From assembly GCA_009841265.1 (NCBI GenBank), contig VXMB01000009.1:1161911-1225910 (forward strand): 64,000 bases of DNA. Reading direction: 5' to 3'. Below are positions 55,531-64,000 of this stretch, in pieces (the first letter of the stretch is position 1; each line of letters opens with the position of its first letter). The notes beneath the pieces are model-generated. The model did no database searches. It worked only from the letters and a program-made list of their open reading frames with translations, and had not been told where the DNA came from. The position numbers and the translations under genes are program-made. Source of the stretch: Gemmatimonadota bacterium (GTDB taxonomy: Bacteria; JAAXHH01).

Positions 55531-55786
55531 GCGCGCAGACGAGCTGGAGGGGGATCGATCCGTCGCTACAATCTGTGTGACAATAAAAAAGTGTTGACTT
55601 TTCCAGAAGTAACGGTTTATTGTTTATCAGGATTTGTCTCTGTCTCCTGCATGATCGTATAATACAAAAGACGATGCGGCACGGATCAGAACTAACGGTC
55701 CTGCCGTTTTTCTATATGCGGGTGAAAGTCGAACAGGGACTTCGTTGTAGATGTATCTATACATGCCTGAAAGGTGGTGAGCAATA
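55531..55786 (+). other. Leader region of the cold-shock gene
   Basis: The 256 bases between the peptidase and the cold-shock gene hold a promoter and an AT-rich leader of about 155 bases. Long structured leaders control translation of E. coli cspA at low temperature. Whether this one does so cannot be told without folding and expression data. No open reading frame here looks real. Confidence 0.5.
55594..55623 (+). promoter_or_regulatory. Probable promoter of the cold-shock gene
   Basis: TTGACT (55594-55599) and TATTGT (55618-55623) are spaced 18 bases. The predicted start leaves an untranslated leader of about 155 bases before the gene, as in cold-induced csp mRNAs. Confidence 0.6.
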
Positions 55787-55987
55787 TTGGCAGTCGGTAA
55801 AGTAAAGTGGTTCAACGACCACAAGGGCTACGGTTTTATCGAACACGATGGTGGCGATGACGTCTTCGTACACTACTCCGCGATCCAGGGAGAGGGTTTC
55901 AAGTCCCTTTCGGAAGGTGATGCGGTAGAGTTCGATATCACGGAAGGGCCCAAGGGATTCCAGGCCGCAAACGTCGTAAAGCAGTAA
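55787..55987 (+). CDS. cspA: Cold-shock domain protein
   Basis: A 66-residue single cold-shock domain that binds single-stranded RNA/DNA. RNP1 KGYGFI and RNP2 VFVHYSAI are perfect, and the start [10 protein letters not shown] is that of the family. The initiator is TTG, with AGGTGGTGA a few bases upstream. It is monocistronic, with its own promoter and a strong terminator. Confidence 0.96.
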   Translation: MAVGKVKWFNDHKGYGFIEHDGGDDVFVHYSAIQGEGFKSLSEGDAVEFDITEGPKGFQAANVVKQ

Positions 55988-56017
55988 AGCGGTAACGATC
56001 CCAGACGAAACGACACG

Positions 56018-56054
56018 GGCGCCGGAGCAAACTGTTCCGGCGCCTGTTTTTTTT
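56018..56054 (+). terminator. Rho-independent terminator after the cold-shock gene
   Basis: A perfect 9-bp stem (GGCGCCGGA / TCCGGCGCC) with a 9-base loop is followed by TG and eight T residues, 30 bases after the stop codon. Confidence 0.95.
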
Positions 56055-56151
56055 CGGGTTAAGCAAGTTTACCGAAGCTAACGCCGGTCACAGCGAACGC
56101 CGGCCAGCGACACACCTGTCCGATCCAGACGGGCACAGCGTCCGTTCGCCA

Positions 56152-57102
56152 CTATCCTCCGATTCGATATCGCAACCCCAGCGATATCCCCCAGAAATGC
56201 GTGGGGCTTCCCTTGATCTCGTACTGAACGGGCATATCGTAGCCGGTTCCCGAAGTCGGCCCCACGGTGGATTCGTGTCCTCGCAGCAACCTCCAGGGGT
56301 TTTCACCATCCAGGAATTCGCCGACGCTGCCGTACCGTAATTTCATGCCGGCCGAGAACCGTTTGTCCACCGCGTAGTCTACGCCGGCAAGTAACTGGAA
56401 ACTGAAAATTCTGTCAAAGAGCTTCGCATCGGCGAGCGATGCCAGCCCGGCGGCATGGCTGTTGCGTCCCAGTTGACGCATTCTGTCCCGGTCGTTGGTT
56501 CGGACGGAAACTGCCGAGTAGAACAGTTTCTGTTGCGCCAACCCGGCGCCTACGCCAAGGTAAGGCGTTGCGTAGGGTGAGAGCATGCCACGGAAGTCGT
56601 AATAGAGATTCGCGAAGAGGTTGTCCGTCCGGAAATCGCTGATCTTCTCGCTGCGTTCCACGAACTCGGCCTGTTTCGCGTCGCCTGGAATGACCAGCGG
56701 CAGGAAAGCCCCGCTCTGGCCTCTGCGAAAATACTCGACCTCGATACGCAGGGCCTTCAGGACATACCCGGCCTGGACACCGGCCAGGATACCCTCTCCC
56801 AGTTCGAATCCGTTGGGACTCCCGGGAAACAGGCGCGGCGAACACTCGGACAGCGGAAGGGGAACCGGGGTTCCGTCGTTCAGGATCTCTCCGGGAAGCC
56901 ACTGATCGCAGTTGGTGGGAACGCTCCTGGTGTTTGTTCTCGTGGATTCGTATTCTCCAGGCACGGATACGCCGGCCTGCATGCCGAAATAGAATCCCCG
57001 GCGGCTTTCGTCTTCCTGGTCCTGTGCGGCCGATTCGACCGGGAAAGACAGGAACGCCAGCATGCATATGCAAAGGGCCGGTATGGCGCGGGTTGTCTTC
57101 AT
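56152..57102 (-). CDS. Putative outer-membrane beta-barrel protein
   Basis: The 316-residue protein starts MKTTRAIPALCICMLAFLSFPVESAAQ, a clear signal peptide, with GGAGAT ahead of the ATG. The mature part alternates hydrophobic and polar residues (FYFGMQAGVSVPGEYES, GILAGVQAGYVLKALRIEVEYFRRG, SPYATPYLGVGAGLAQQK) and ends in FWGISLGLRYRIGG, as in small OmpA-like or Msp4/OMP_b-brl barrels. The last residue is Gly rather than the usual Phe, so the call is structural rather than by family. Function unknown. It diverges from the TonB receptor gene. Confidence 0.75.
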   Translation of the reverse strand: MKTTRAIPALCICMLAFLSFPVESAAQDQEDESRRGFYFGMQAGVSVPGEYESTRTNTRSVPTNCDQWLPGEILNDGTPVPLPLSECSPRLFPGSPNGFELGEGILAGVQAGYVLKALRIEVEYFRRGQSGAFLPLVIPGDAKQAEFVERSEKISDFRTDNLFANLYYDFRGMLSPYATPYLGVGAGLAQQKLFYSAVSVRTNDRDRMRQLGRNSHAAGLASLADAKLFDRIFSFQLLAGVDYAVDKRFSAGMKLRYGSVGEFLDGENPWRLLRGHESTVGPTSGTGYDMPVQYEIKGSPTHFWGISLGLRYRIGG

Positions 57103-57145
57103 GTTTATGCGATCTCCTGGTAACAGGGTGGTTATGTTGTGCCGA

Positions 57146-57174
57146 AAAATAGCAGAGTCCACTTCCGGCAACAA
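57146..57174 (-). promoter_or_regulatory. Possible promoter of the outer-membrane protein gene
   Basis: TTGTTG (57174-57169), a 17-base spacer and TATTTT (57151-57146) precede the ATG by about 45 bases. Match to consensus is moderate. Confidence 0.4.
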
Positions 57175-57383
57175 GCGGTTTCGAAGGGAAGTCCCCGATC
57201 ATCTGGGTGCGCGGTATGACCTCTCGCCATTCGGTGACGTTGGGCTTGACAGGACGTATCGATCCAGCCAGTTTTTCATTCCGACATCCTTGTGCGCGCC
57301 GGATGATTCGCCTGATTTCTGGGCAGCCGTATCCGGCATCGGTGCATCCTTATTTAACCTGTACAACCCCGGGGCGATGACAG

Positions 57384-59792
57384 ATGAAAACCGGCATCTT
57401 GTACCCTTCCCTTAACGCTATGCTGCCGCTTGCATCGGATGCGGTCGTTTCCACTGTTCTGCGAACGTTTCTGTGCCTGGTCTTCGTCTTCACCGCCGGA
57501 GCGTCAGTCGCGCAGGATTACCGACCGGCGCTCGAGGATCCTGCCCGGTCCGCCGAGTCCGATGAACTGGCACAACAGGGCCCGTCCGAATCTCCCGGAC
57601 AGTCCGAACAGGCAGGCACAGAAAGCACGAGACCGCCCGACGAGCCCGCCATCGTGATGGAGGAAGTCGTGGTTACGGCGCGCAAGCGTGCGCAGCCCGC
57701 CTTCGAGGTTCCGCTGTCTCTGTCCACGATACAGGAAGCGAAGTCCACCGCACTTCGCGCTTCCGGCATGGACCTTCGATTCCTTTCGAACCGGGTGCCC
57801 AGCCTGCAGCTGGAGTCCTCCTACGGCCGGGTTTTTCCGCGCATCTACATAAGGGGCCTCGGCAACACGGACTTCGACCTGAACGCCTCGCAACCCGTTT
57901 CCGTGGTCTATGACGGCATCGTGCTGGAAAACGTCATGCTGAAGGGCTATCCCGCCTTCGACCTGGACCGGATCGAGGTGTTGCGCGGCCCCCAGGGGAC
58001 CCTGTTCGGCCGGAACACGCCGGCGGGAATCATCAAGCTGGAATCGGCGCGGCCGACCGAAGCGCCTGAGGGTTTCGGCCGCCTGGGTTACGGACGCTTC
58101 AACAGCGCCGTTTTCGAGGGAGCGGTTTCGGGACCGCTCGGAACCTCCGGGCTCACGGCACGTCTCTCGGTGCTGCTGCAGCGGCGGGACGATTGGGTGG
58201 AAAACGAATACGAAGGTCCGAATGAAGCCATTGCCGGATACCGGGAACTGGCCGGACGCCTCCAGTTGAGCTGGAAACCCTCGCCGGATTTCGAGTCGCT
58301 GGTCAAGCTCCATGCCCGCGACCTGGACGGCTCCGCGCGGGCGTTCCGCGCCAACGCCATCGCACCCGGCCGAGGCGGGCTGGTGAGCGGCTTCTCCCGG
58401 GACCGTATCGCAATCGACGGTCGCAACAGCCAGGAACTGCGCGCCCACGGCATGTCCGTCGAGTTGCGGTACCTGATGGGCGGGCTTCAACTCGTGTCCC
58501 TGACCGGCATGGAACGGCTCGAAAGCTTCGCCCGCGGTGATGTTGACGGCGGCTTCGGCGCCGTATTCAGCCCACCGAGCGGACCGGGGGTAATTCCCTT
58601 CCCCTCCGAAACATCGGGGGGAATCCCCTTCCTGCGCCAGATCAGCCAGGAAGTACGCCTGGTGAGCCAGGAACACCGGCCCCTGGACTACCAGGTCGGC
58701 CTGTACTACCTGAACGAGTCGGTGGACATCGAGGATTACAACTACGATACACTCTCCGGCGGGACCTCCGACGGATTCACCCGGCAGCACCAGGAGGCCG
58801 AGGCGTGGGCCGCGTTCCTTGCATCCACCCTGCACCTGGGAGACGCGTTGGAGGTCGCCGGGGGGCTCCGGTTCTCCCACGACGCGAAGGACTACTCGGC
58901 GTGGCGGGACGAAGCGCCCGCGGTCACCGGCGCCGGCACGATCGGACCCATCCGCCGCAATCCGACCGACAACGCCTGGAGCGGCGACCTGAGCATGCGT
59001 TTTACCGCGTCGCCCCGGGTCCAGACCTACCTGCGCGCCGCCCGGGGTTTCCGCGCTCCCAGCATCCAGGGCCGCCTGCTCTTCGGTGACGAGGTTTCCA
59101 TAGCCGGGACGGAAACGATACACTCCATCGAAGGCGGGGCCAAAATGCGCCTGTGGGACGGGCGGCTCCACCTCGACCTGTCTGCGTTCCACTACCGGCT
59201 GTGGAACCAGCAACTCACCGCCGTGGGCGGCGAGACCAACTTCAACCGGCTGGTCAACGCGGACAGAACTCTGGGACGGGGTTTCGAGGCGGAGGTGGCC
59301 CTTGCGCCGCCGGGCGGGATACAGATCACGGGCGGCCTGAGTTACAATCATACCCGAATAGACGACAAGAAACTCGCCGTGCAGCCCTGCGGCGCGCCGT
59401 GCACCGTGCTCGATCCACCGGGTCCGGAGCCCGGTACGGTCCTGATCGACGGCAACGGGCTACCCCAGGCGCCTCGATGGATCGCGGACGCGGCCCTGCG
59501 CTATCCGGTGGCCCTGCCGGGCGGGTCCTTTCTCATAGCCTCCGCCGACCTGGCCTACCGCAGCGCGGTGCGCTTCTTTCTCTACGAATCCGTGGAATTC
59601 CAGGACGACCGGCTGCTGGAATGCGGCGTGCGCCTTTCCTATCTGGTGGGGAACAGCGGGACGGAGATCTCCCTGGTCGGCCGAAACGTCTTCGATGACG
59701 TATCGCTCACCGGCGGCATCGATTTCAACAACCTGACCGGTTTCGTCAACGAACCGCCTTACTGGGGCGTGGAACTTGCGCGCCATTTCTGA
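57384..59792 (+). CDS. TonB-dependent outer-membrane receptor
   Basis: The 802-residue receptor has a signal peptide (cleavage near ASVAQ), then a disordered linker, the TonB-box-like EEVVVTARK (about 91-99) and a plug domain with PRIYIRGLGNTD and VLRGPQGTLFGRNTPAGIIKL. A 22-strand barrel follows, ending in the aromatic ELARHF. Such proteins take up iron chelates, vitamin B12 or glycans with TonB energy. The IRGLGN/LRGPQGTLFGRNT plug resembles the siderophore or sterol-type receptors common in marine bacteria. The substrate is not identifiable. The linker is built on a 9-bp-periodic repeat. Confidence 0.93.
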   Translation: MKTGILYPSLNAMLPLASDAVVSTVLRTFLCLVFVFTAGASVAQDYRPALEDPARSAESDELAQQGPSESPGQSEQAGTESTRPPDEPAIVMEEVVVTARKRAQPAFEVPLSLSTIQEAKSTALRASGMDLRFLSNRVPSLQLESSYGRVFPRIYIRGLGNTDFDLNASQPVSVVYDGIVLENVMLKGYPAFDLDRIEVLRGPQGTLFGRNTPAGIIKLESARPTEAPEGFGRLGYGRFNSAVFEGAVSGPLGTSGLTARLSVLLQRRDDWVENEYEGPNEAIAGYRELAGRLQLSWKPSPDFESLVKLHARDLDGSARAFRANAIAPGRGGLVSGFSRDRIAIDGRNSQELRAHGMSVELRYLMGGLQLVSLTGMERLESFARGDVDGGFGAVFSPPSGPGVIPFPSETSGGIPFLRQISQEVRLVSQEHRPLDYQVGLYYLNESVDIEDYNYDTLSGGTSDGFTRQHQEAEAWAAFLASTLHLGDALEVAGGLRFSHDAKDYSAWRDEAPAVTGAGTIGPIRRNPTDNAWSGDLSMRFTASPRVQTYLRAARGFRAPSIQGRLLFGDEVSIAGTETIHSIEGGAKMRLWDGRLHLDLSAFHYRLWNQQLTAVGGETNFNRLVNADRTLGRGFEAEVALAPPGGIQITGGLSYNHTRIDDKKLAVQPCGAPCTVLDPPGPEPGTVLIDGNGLPQAPRWIADAALRYPVALPGGSFLIASADLAYRSAVRFFLYESVEFQDDRLLECGVRLSYLVGNSGTEISLVGRNVFDDVSLTGGIDFNNLTGFVNEPPYWGVELARHF
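57548..57606 (+). repeat. GTCCG motif in 9-bp phase within the TonB receptor linker
   Basis: GTCCG starts at 57548, 57557, 57584 and 57602. All the distances (9, 27, 18) are multiples of nine. The region encodes the linker between signal peptide and TonB box and appears to be a decayed 9-base array. Confidence 0.65.
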
Positions 59793-59869
59793 AGCGATCC
59801 CTCGGGTTCCGGGGACGCTTTATTCCCTTGACACCGGACACGAAATCGGACACGTATTAAAGTTCCATA

Positions 59870-59898
59870 TTGTTAAATAAATGTTGGCTGGTTATTAT
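59870..59898 (+). promoter_or_regulatory. Probable promoter of the GOLPH3-family gene
   Basis: TTGTTA (59870-59875) and TATTAT (59893-59898) with a 17-base spacer stand in an AT-rich spot about 80 bases before the start codon. Confidence 0.55.
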
Positions 59899-59976
59899 GG
59901 TTTCAGATAAATCCCTCAGGGATGACAGGGACACCAGCGGCACACACGAAATCCGAACAACGACCGGGGAGAGACG

Positions 59977-60630
59977 ATGTTAAGATTCGCGGAAGAGATC
60001 ATGCTGCTCATGCTCGACGACGACGGGAAATTCGTGGGCGTGCCCGACCGTCTGTTACGATACGGTCTCGCCGGTGGCGTGTTGATGGACCTCGCTCTCG
60101 AAAACCGTATCGATACCGATGTCGACAAGCTGGTCCTCGTGGACTCGAAACCCCTGGGAGACAATCTTCTCGACCCCGTGCTGGCGGATATCGCGGCGTC
60201 ATCCGAAACGCACGGGGCGCGGTACTGGATCGAGCACGTCGTCGACCGCGCCGAAGACATCCGGGAGACGGCCATCGACCGGCTCGTCGAACGGGGAATC
60301 CTGAAAAAGGAAGAAGGCCAGTTCCTGTGGGTATTCCGGTCGCGGCGCTATCCGATCATCGATGGAACGGCCGAGCGTGAAGTCAAGCTACGTATCATGG
60401 AAGTGCTGTTCAGCGATATGATACCCAGTCCGCGCGACGTCGTGATCATCAACCTCGCCCACGCGTGCAACCTCTTCAAAGAGATCCTGTCTGCGCGGGA
60501 ACTCGCCCAGGCCTCCGATCGCATCGATCAGGTGCGCAAGCTGGACCTCATCGGCCAGGCCATGTCCAGGGCGATCTCGGACATCGAACTGTCCCTCACC
60601 CTCGCGGTGGAACGCGGCTACTATATGTGA
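59977..60630 (+). CDS. GOLPH3/GPP34-family protein
   Basis: The 217-residue protein begins MLRFAEEIMLLMLDDDGKFVGVP, then LRYGLAGGVLMDLALENRIDTDVDKLVLVDSKPLGDNLLDPVLADI and RLVERGILKKEEG. This is the pattern of the GPP34 family, which includes eukaryotic GOLPH3, a phosphatidylinositol-4-phosphate effector at the Golgi. Bacterial members exist mostly in actinobacteria and have no settled function. No membrane segment or signal peptide is present. It is transcribed alone, preceded by GGGGAG nine bases before the ATG, next to a TonB receptor. Confidence 0.85.
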   Translation: MLRFAEEIMLLMLDDDGKFVGVPDRLLRYGLAGGVLMDLALENRIDTDVDKLVLVDSKPLGDNLLDPVLADIAASSETHGARYWIEHVVDRAEDIRETAIDRLVERGILKKEEGQFLWVFRSRRYPIIDGTAEREVKLRIMEVLFSDMIPSPRDVVIINLAHACNLFKEILSARELAQASDRIDQVRKLDLIGQAMSRAISDIELSLTLAVERGYYM

Positions 60631-60668
60631 GGAACGAAGGTATTGTGCGCGACGGGCCGGTCACCGGA

Positions 60669-62015
60669 CTACCTGCCGTGGCACCGCTTGTACTTCAGGC
60701 CGCTTCCGCACGGACAGGGGTCGTTTCTCCCCACCGATTTGAATGCCTTCTGCCTTCTGAGCTCGACTTCCTGCCGGCGGATGTACGTCATCACGTTGGC
60801 GGGGGCCCGCCTGTGGCGCAGTTCGTTGGCCATGAACCGCATGGGGCCGTCGATGTGGTGGAAGAAGGCCTTGTACCCCTCGCAAAGGTAGTTCAGGCCC
60901 GGTTCGCCGTCGGGCGTCGTGATGATGCGGTTCTTCGGACATCCTCCGTTGCAGATGAACCGCACGTCGCATGACAGGCAGTACTGCGGCAGCGTGTCCA
61001 GCTTGGCCTGCCCGAAGGCCCGTTGCTGCTCGGACTGGACCATCTCCATCATGGGAATCTCGGTGATGTTGCCCAGCAAGTAATCCGGTTCGACGTAGTG
61101 GTCGCAGGCGTAGAGATCCCCGTTGTGCTCCAGGGCCAGGGCATCGCCGCAGGTCTCCATGAAAATGCACAGCCCCGGGCTCTGGCCGGACCAGGCGGCG
61201 AGCGACACGTCGAAGATCTGCACGTACATTTTCCCCACGTCCCGGCGCACCCATTCGTCGAAAATCCGGATCAGGAACCGGCCGTACTGCTTCCCCGTCA
61301 CCGACCGCTTCGTAACCTCGGTGCCTTCCTGGTACCCGGTCTCATTGTCCCGCTCCACGATGGGGATGAACTGCAGGAACCGCGTCTTCACCACGTCCCG
61401 CATGAAGCGATAGACTTCGACGGGATGTTCCGCGTTCGCCGCGTGCACCGTGGTCAGGATGTTGAACTCGACCTCATGGACCTGCATCATCTCCGCCGCG
61501 CCCATCACCGCGTCGAAGGTCGGCTTGCCGCCCTTGTCGACCCGGTAGGCGTCGTGTAGCGCTTTGGGGCCGTCGAGGCTCAGGCCGATCAGGAAGTCGT
61601 TTTCGTGGAAGAAACGGCACCAGTCCGCGTCGAGGAGCGTGCCGTTGGTTTGCAGGGAGTTGTAGATACGCGTGTCGGGTTTCTGGAACTTCTTCTGGAA
61701 CTCGACGGCCTTTCGGAAGAACTCGAGGCCCATGAGGGTGGGCTCTCCGCCCTGCCAGGCGAAGGTGACTTCCGGCACCTGCTGGGCTTCGATATACTGC
61801 CTGGTGTATTCCTCGAGCAGGTCGTCGGACATGCGGAACCCGCTGCCGGGATACAGATCCTCCTTGGCGAGGAAGTAGCAGTACTTGCAGTCGAGGTTGC
61901 AGATGGCCCCCCGGGGTTTCATCATCACGTGAAACGCCGGGACCGGGACCGGATCTCCTCCGGCCGAGGGCATGGACGATGCCGGGACCGCGGTGGTTGC
62001 GTCGACTGGGTTCAC
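60669..62015 (-). CDS. Anaerobic sulfatase-maturating enzyme (radical SAM) with SEC-C tail
   Basis: This radical SAM enzyme converts a Cys or Ser of a sulfatase to formylglycine in the cytoplasm. [18 protein letters not shown] carries the cluster cysteines (39, 43, 46). [10 protein letters not shown] and LQTNGTLLD follow, and SPASM-type cysteines for two auxiliary clusters are in [19 protein letters not shown] and nearby. The last 20 residues ([18 protein letters not shown]) are a SEC-C zinc motif. The start is GTG at 62015, overlapping the sulfatase stop as GTGA. Direct coupling to the sulfatase gene supports the assignment. Length is 448 residues. Confidence 0.92.
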   Translation of the reverse strand: MNPVDATTAVPASSMPSAGGDPVPVPAFHVMMKPRGAICNLDCKYCYFLAKEDLYPGSGFRMSDDLLEEYTRQYIEAQQVPEVTFAWQGGEPTLMGLEFFRKAVEFQKKFQKPDTRIYNSLQTNGTLLDADWCRFFHENDFLIGLSLDGPKALHDAYRVDKGGKPTFDAVMGAAEMMQVHEVEFNILTTVHAANAEHPVEVYRFMRDVVKTRFLQFIPIVERDNETGYQEGTEVTKRSVTGKQYGRFLIRIFDEWVRRDVGKMYVQIFDVSLAAWSGQSPGLCIFMETCGDALALEHNGDLYACDHYVEPDYLLGNITEIPMMEMVQSEQQRAFGQAKLDTLPQYCLSCDVRFICNGGCPKNRIITTPDGEPGLNYLCEGYKAFFHHIDGPMRFMANELRHRRAPANVMTYIRRQEVELRRQKAFKSVGRNDPCPCGSGLKYKRCHGR

Positions 62016-63580
62016 GGTGTTTCCTGGGCCTTTTCGTTCCTGCGGATACGGACCTGTCGCCGGCCGCGCCGGATCCACGGATCCAGTACGTCACGCGGAT
62101 GAACGGGAAACCCCCGCACGCCCCGCGACCGGTCGAACTGGTAGATACGGGAGGCCTTCCACTTTGTGTAGGGAAAGGACCGCAGGCGGTCACCATCCAG
62201 GGCGTCGGTGGCGCCAGGATGACCGCAAGCCTGCACGCCCCGCCGGTACAGATCGTCGGCGACGTCCCGGTCGGACGCGGCCCGGTTCGTTACTTCGGCC
62301 GGGTCTTCGGCGGTGTTGAACAGCTGTACCCTGGCGCCGTTAGCAAGGTAAATATACTTCCATTCGCCGCTTCGTACCATGATTTTGAACCGGTCCGTCC
62401 CCGGTTCGCCGTAATACCCGAAGAGGGTTTCCCTCGGCGCGGCGCCTCCATCCAGCACGCCGAGCACGTCCACCCCGTCGCGAACCTGGGTCCAGCCGGC
62501 GGCGTGGGTGGCAATGGCGAAGAGATCGGTCAGACAAACGAGGTCGTCTCGCCGAACGTCCCTCGGCAGGCGGTCCGGCCAGCTTACCAGGAAGGGCACG
62601 CGTGCCGAGACGTCGAAGAAACTCTCCTTCTGCCACGCGGTATGATCCCCGAGGTGGTCGCCGTGGTCCGAGAAGAAGCAGATGATCGTGTTGTCGGCGT
62701 CCTCGCGGGCCTCGACGGCGTCCAGGATCCTTCCCAGGCAATCGTCGATATAGGTGATCTCTCCGTAGTAACGGGCCTTGAGCACGCGGGTCAGCGCATC
62801 GTTGATTTCATCCGCCCAGATGATCCGGTTCATGAAGGGAATCTGCTCGTCCAGGTGGTCCACGTCCTGGTCGCCGCACACGGGTCCCGGCATGCGGTCG
62901 GGGTCGTAGATCCGGTTGAAGGGCACGGGCGGCGCGAAGGGCGGATGGGGACCAATGAAGGACACGAAACCGAAATACGGCCGGTCATCGGACGCGCTCA
63001 GCGCCTCAATCGCGCGGTCAGCGGCCCAGGACTCCACGGTCAGGTGGGCGGGCAGCGGGCTTGCCTGGGGCATGTAGTACATCTCGGTCCGCTCCCCCAT
63101 GAGCGCCTCGATATAGTCGAAATCCGGATGCTCGCGGGCGATCCAGCCCGCGTAGGTGTCTCCGCGCCGCTGCTCCTCGCTTCCATAGAGTTCCTCGCTG
63201 TGGAGCTGGGACGCATAACCCACGTCCTCGTTCCACGGGAAGGTGTGGAACTTCCCCACGCCGAAGGTCCGGTAGCCCGCGGCCGATAGGGTACGGGCGA
63301 GATAGTCCCCGCACCGGCCCTCGAGCGTATCGGCCTGGCCGGGCACGGGCGCGGACCGGCCGTTGCTGAATACGCGGGTCGTGGGCGGATCGCATCCCGT
63401 TCGGATGGTCGTCCGCGCCGCCACGCACACGGGACAGGTCGAGTAGCCCTGGGTAAACGACACGCCGCGCCGTACGAGGCGGTCCATGTTGGGGGTGTAA
63501 ATACGCTCGTTACCCAGTGCGGCGATCGTATCGAAACGCTGCTGGTCCGTCATGATGAAGAGTATGTTGGGACGGGTCAT
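62012..63580 (-). CDS. Sulfatase-family hydrolase, cytoplasmic, variant active-site motif
   Basis: A 522-residue alkaline-phosphatase-superfamily protein. [20 protein letters not shown] opens the fold, and [20 protein letters not shown] holds the second metal site. The catalytic Cys52 lies in [18 protein letters not shown] instead of the usual C-x-P-S-R. Anaerobic maturases accept Ala as well as Pro at the third position. No signal peptide is present, so it should act inside the cell. The ATG overlaps the upstream gene as ATGA and the maturase follows at once. Substrate could be a sulfate ester or, for related enzymes, a phosphonate/phosphodiester. Confidence 0.9.
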   Translation of the reverse strand: MTRPNILFIMTDQQRFDTIAALGNERIYTPNMDRLVRRGVSFTQGYSTCPVCVAARTTIRTGCDPPTTRVFSNGRSAPVPGQADTLEGRCGDYLARTLSAAGYRTFGVGKFHTFPWNEDVGYASQLHSEELYGSEEQRRGDTYAGWIAREHPDFDYIEALMGERTEMYYMPQASPLPAHLTVESWAADRAIEALSASDDRPYFGFVSFIGPHPPFAPPVPFNRIYDPDRMPGPVCGDQDVDHLDEQIPFMNRIIWADEINDALTRVLKARYYGEITYIDDCLGRILDAVEAREDADNTIICFFSDHGDHLGDHTAWQKESFFDVSARVPFLVSWPDRLPRDVRRDDLVCLTDLFAIATHAAGWTQVRDGVDVLGVLDGGAAPRETLFGYYGEPGTDRFKIMVRSGEWKYIYLANGARVQLFNTAEDPAEVTNRAASDRDVADDLYRRGVQACGHPGATDALDGDRLRSFPYTKWKASRIYQFDRSRGVRGFPVHPRDVLDPWIRRGRRQVRIRRNEKAQETP

Positions 63581-64000
63581 CGGATTTCCTCCTGACGGGC
63601 CTGCCGCCAGATGCGGCCAACCGCGTCCAGCTTCTCGTCGCTCAGGTACCCGTACCGGTTGATCCACACGCCGTCGGCCGGACTCTCCGCCACCACCCGG
63701 AAACGCCGGACGAAATCGTGGTGGGGACCGTAACCATGCATGAGCGGCGTGACGAGCGCGCGCCCGTTCACCTCTGCGCAGACCTGCTTGATCCGCCGCC
63801 GCTGGGCGTTATCGGGGATCGGATGGGGCTCGTCGGGACCGGGATACCCGTAATCGTCGATCCGGGTGGCCGTGATTTCGTCTCCGAGGTCGAAGAGATG
63901 GGCGAGCGCGCGCACCAGGAGCCGTTCGTCCAGACCGGGATTGTGTTCCAGCAGCACCTTTCCCCAGAACTCCACCATCACCGACCAGTGCATGGTATAC
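63577..64000 (-). CDS. C-terminal part of an unrecognised protein, start beyond window
   Basis: About 140 residues are visible and the frame continues off the right edge. The sequence contains HWSVMVEFWGKVLLEHNPGL, RIDDYGYPGPDEPHPIPD and a C-terminal VWINRYGYLSDEKLDAVGRIWRQ. It looks like the end of a barrel-type glycoside hydrolase-like or related enzyme, but I do not recognise the family. It overlaps the sulfatase start by four bases and so probably belongs to the same operon. Confidence 0.7.
   Translation of the reverse strand, partial: YTMHWSVMVEFWGKVLLEHNPGLDERLLVRALAHLFDLGDEITATRIDDYGYPGPDEPHPIPDNAQRRRIKQVCAEVNGRALVTPLMHGYGPHHDFVRRFRVVAESPADGVWINRYGYLSDEKLDAVGRIWRQARQEEIR

Noticed and set aside
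55627..55824. A 65-residue minus-strand frame over the cold-shock leader
   Set aside because: It overlaps the leader and start of a certain gene on the other strand and has no features of its own.
57246..57274. TTGACA upstream of the TonB receptor as a promoter
   Set aside because: No acceptable -10 element lies 16-18 bases downstream of it, so the box alone is not enough.

Overview
The window looks like a chromosomal segment of a Gram-negative, high-GC bacterium, probably an aerobe. The signs are a murein/division (dcw) cluster, a large LPS-core-type glycosyltransferase cluster with an MsbA-like ABC exporter, a TonB-dependent receptor, an outer-membrane barrel and a complete 14-subunit complex I. 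A phytanoyl-CoA dioxygenase-family enzyme and a sulfatase/maturase pair recall uncultured marine lineages such as Latescibacterota. That placement is only an inference from gene content. I found no rRNA, tRNA, CRISPR array, phage or insertion sequence.

Layout. 1-12294 (minus): dcw cluster mraZ-rsmH-ftsL-ftsI-murE-murF-ftsW-murC-murB-ftsQ-ftsA, with ftsA cut by the window edge. mraY, murD and murG are absent from their usual places although the junctions are tight. In front of mraZ lies a promoter followed by three 10-bp-spaced GTGGG boxes, which fits an autoregulatory MraZ operator. 12295-16013: proC, prmC, prfA and rpmE behind a near-consensus promoter. 16161-17990 (plus): a PpiD/SurA-like chaperone. 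17995-22447 (minus): phosphohexomutase, L27, L21 and RNase G. 22533-36309 (minus): three heptosyltransferase-like genes, four GT2 genes, one GT4 gene, a methyltransferase, a radical SAM/SPASM protein and the ABC exporter, interrupted by a Na+/solute symporter with its DUF4212 subunit. 36317-37288: polyprenyl diphosphate synthase, apparently starting at ATA. 37415-51883 (minus): nuoA-B-pyrE-C-D-E-F-G-H-I-J-K-L-M-N, a canonical nuo order with an orotate phosphoribosyltransferase gene inserted between nuoB and nuoC. 52117-64000: methylthioadenosine phosphorylase, PhyH-type dioxygenase, secreted M1 peptidase, cold-shock protein, outer-membrane barrel, TonB receptor, a GOLPH3/GPP34-family protein, then a sulfatase-maturase pair and a partial gene.

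The least explained signal is a family of degenerate 9-bp tandem repeats (GGTCCG-rich, three residues per unit when translated). They lie at gene ends, in linkers and in spacers: murC and murE N-termini, the rng-rplU and nuoD-nuoC spacers, an MsbA loop, the NuoM tail and the TonB receptor linker. Other short tandem duplications (M1 signal peptide, nuoL stop codon, prmC, phosphomutase) suggest a genome prone to such expansions. No single previously undescribed system is proven here. The repeat family, the reduced dcw cluster, pyrE inside nuo, the ATA start and the bacterial GOLPH3 homologue are the points most worth checking.
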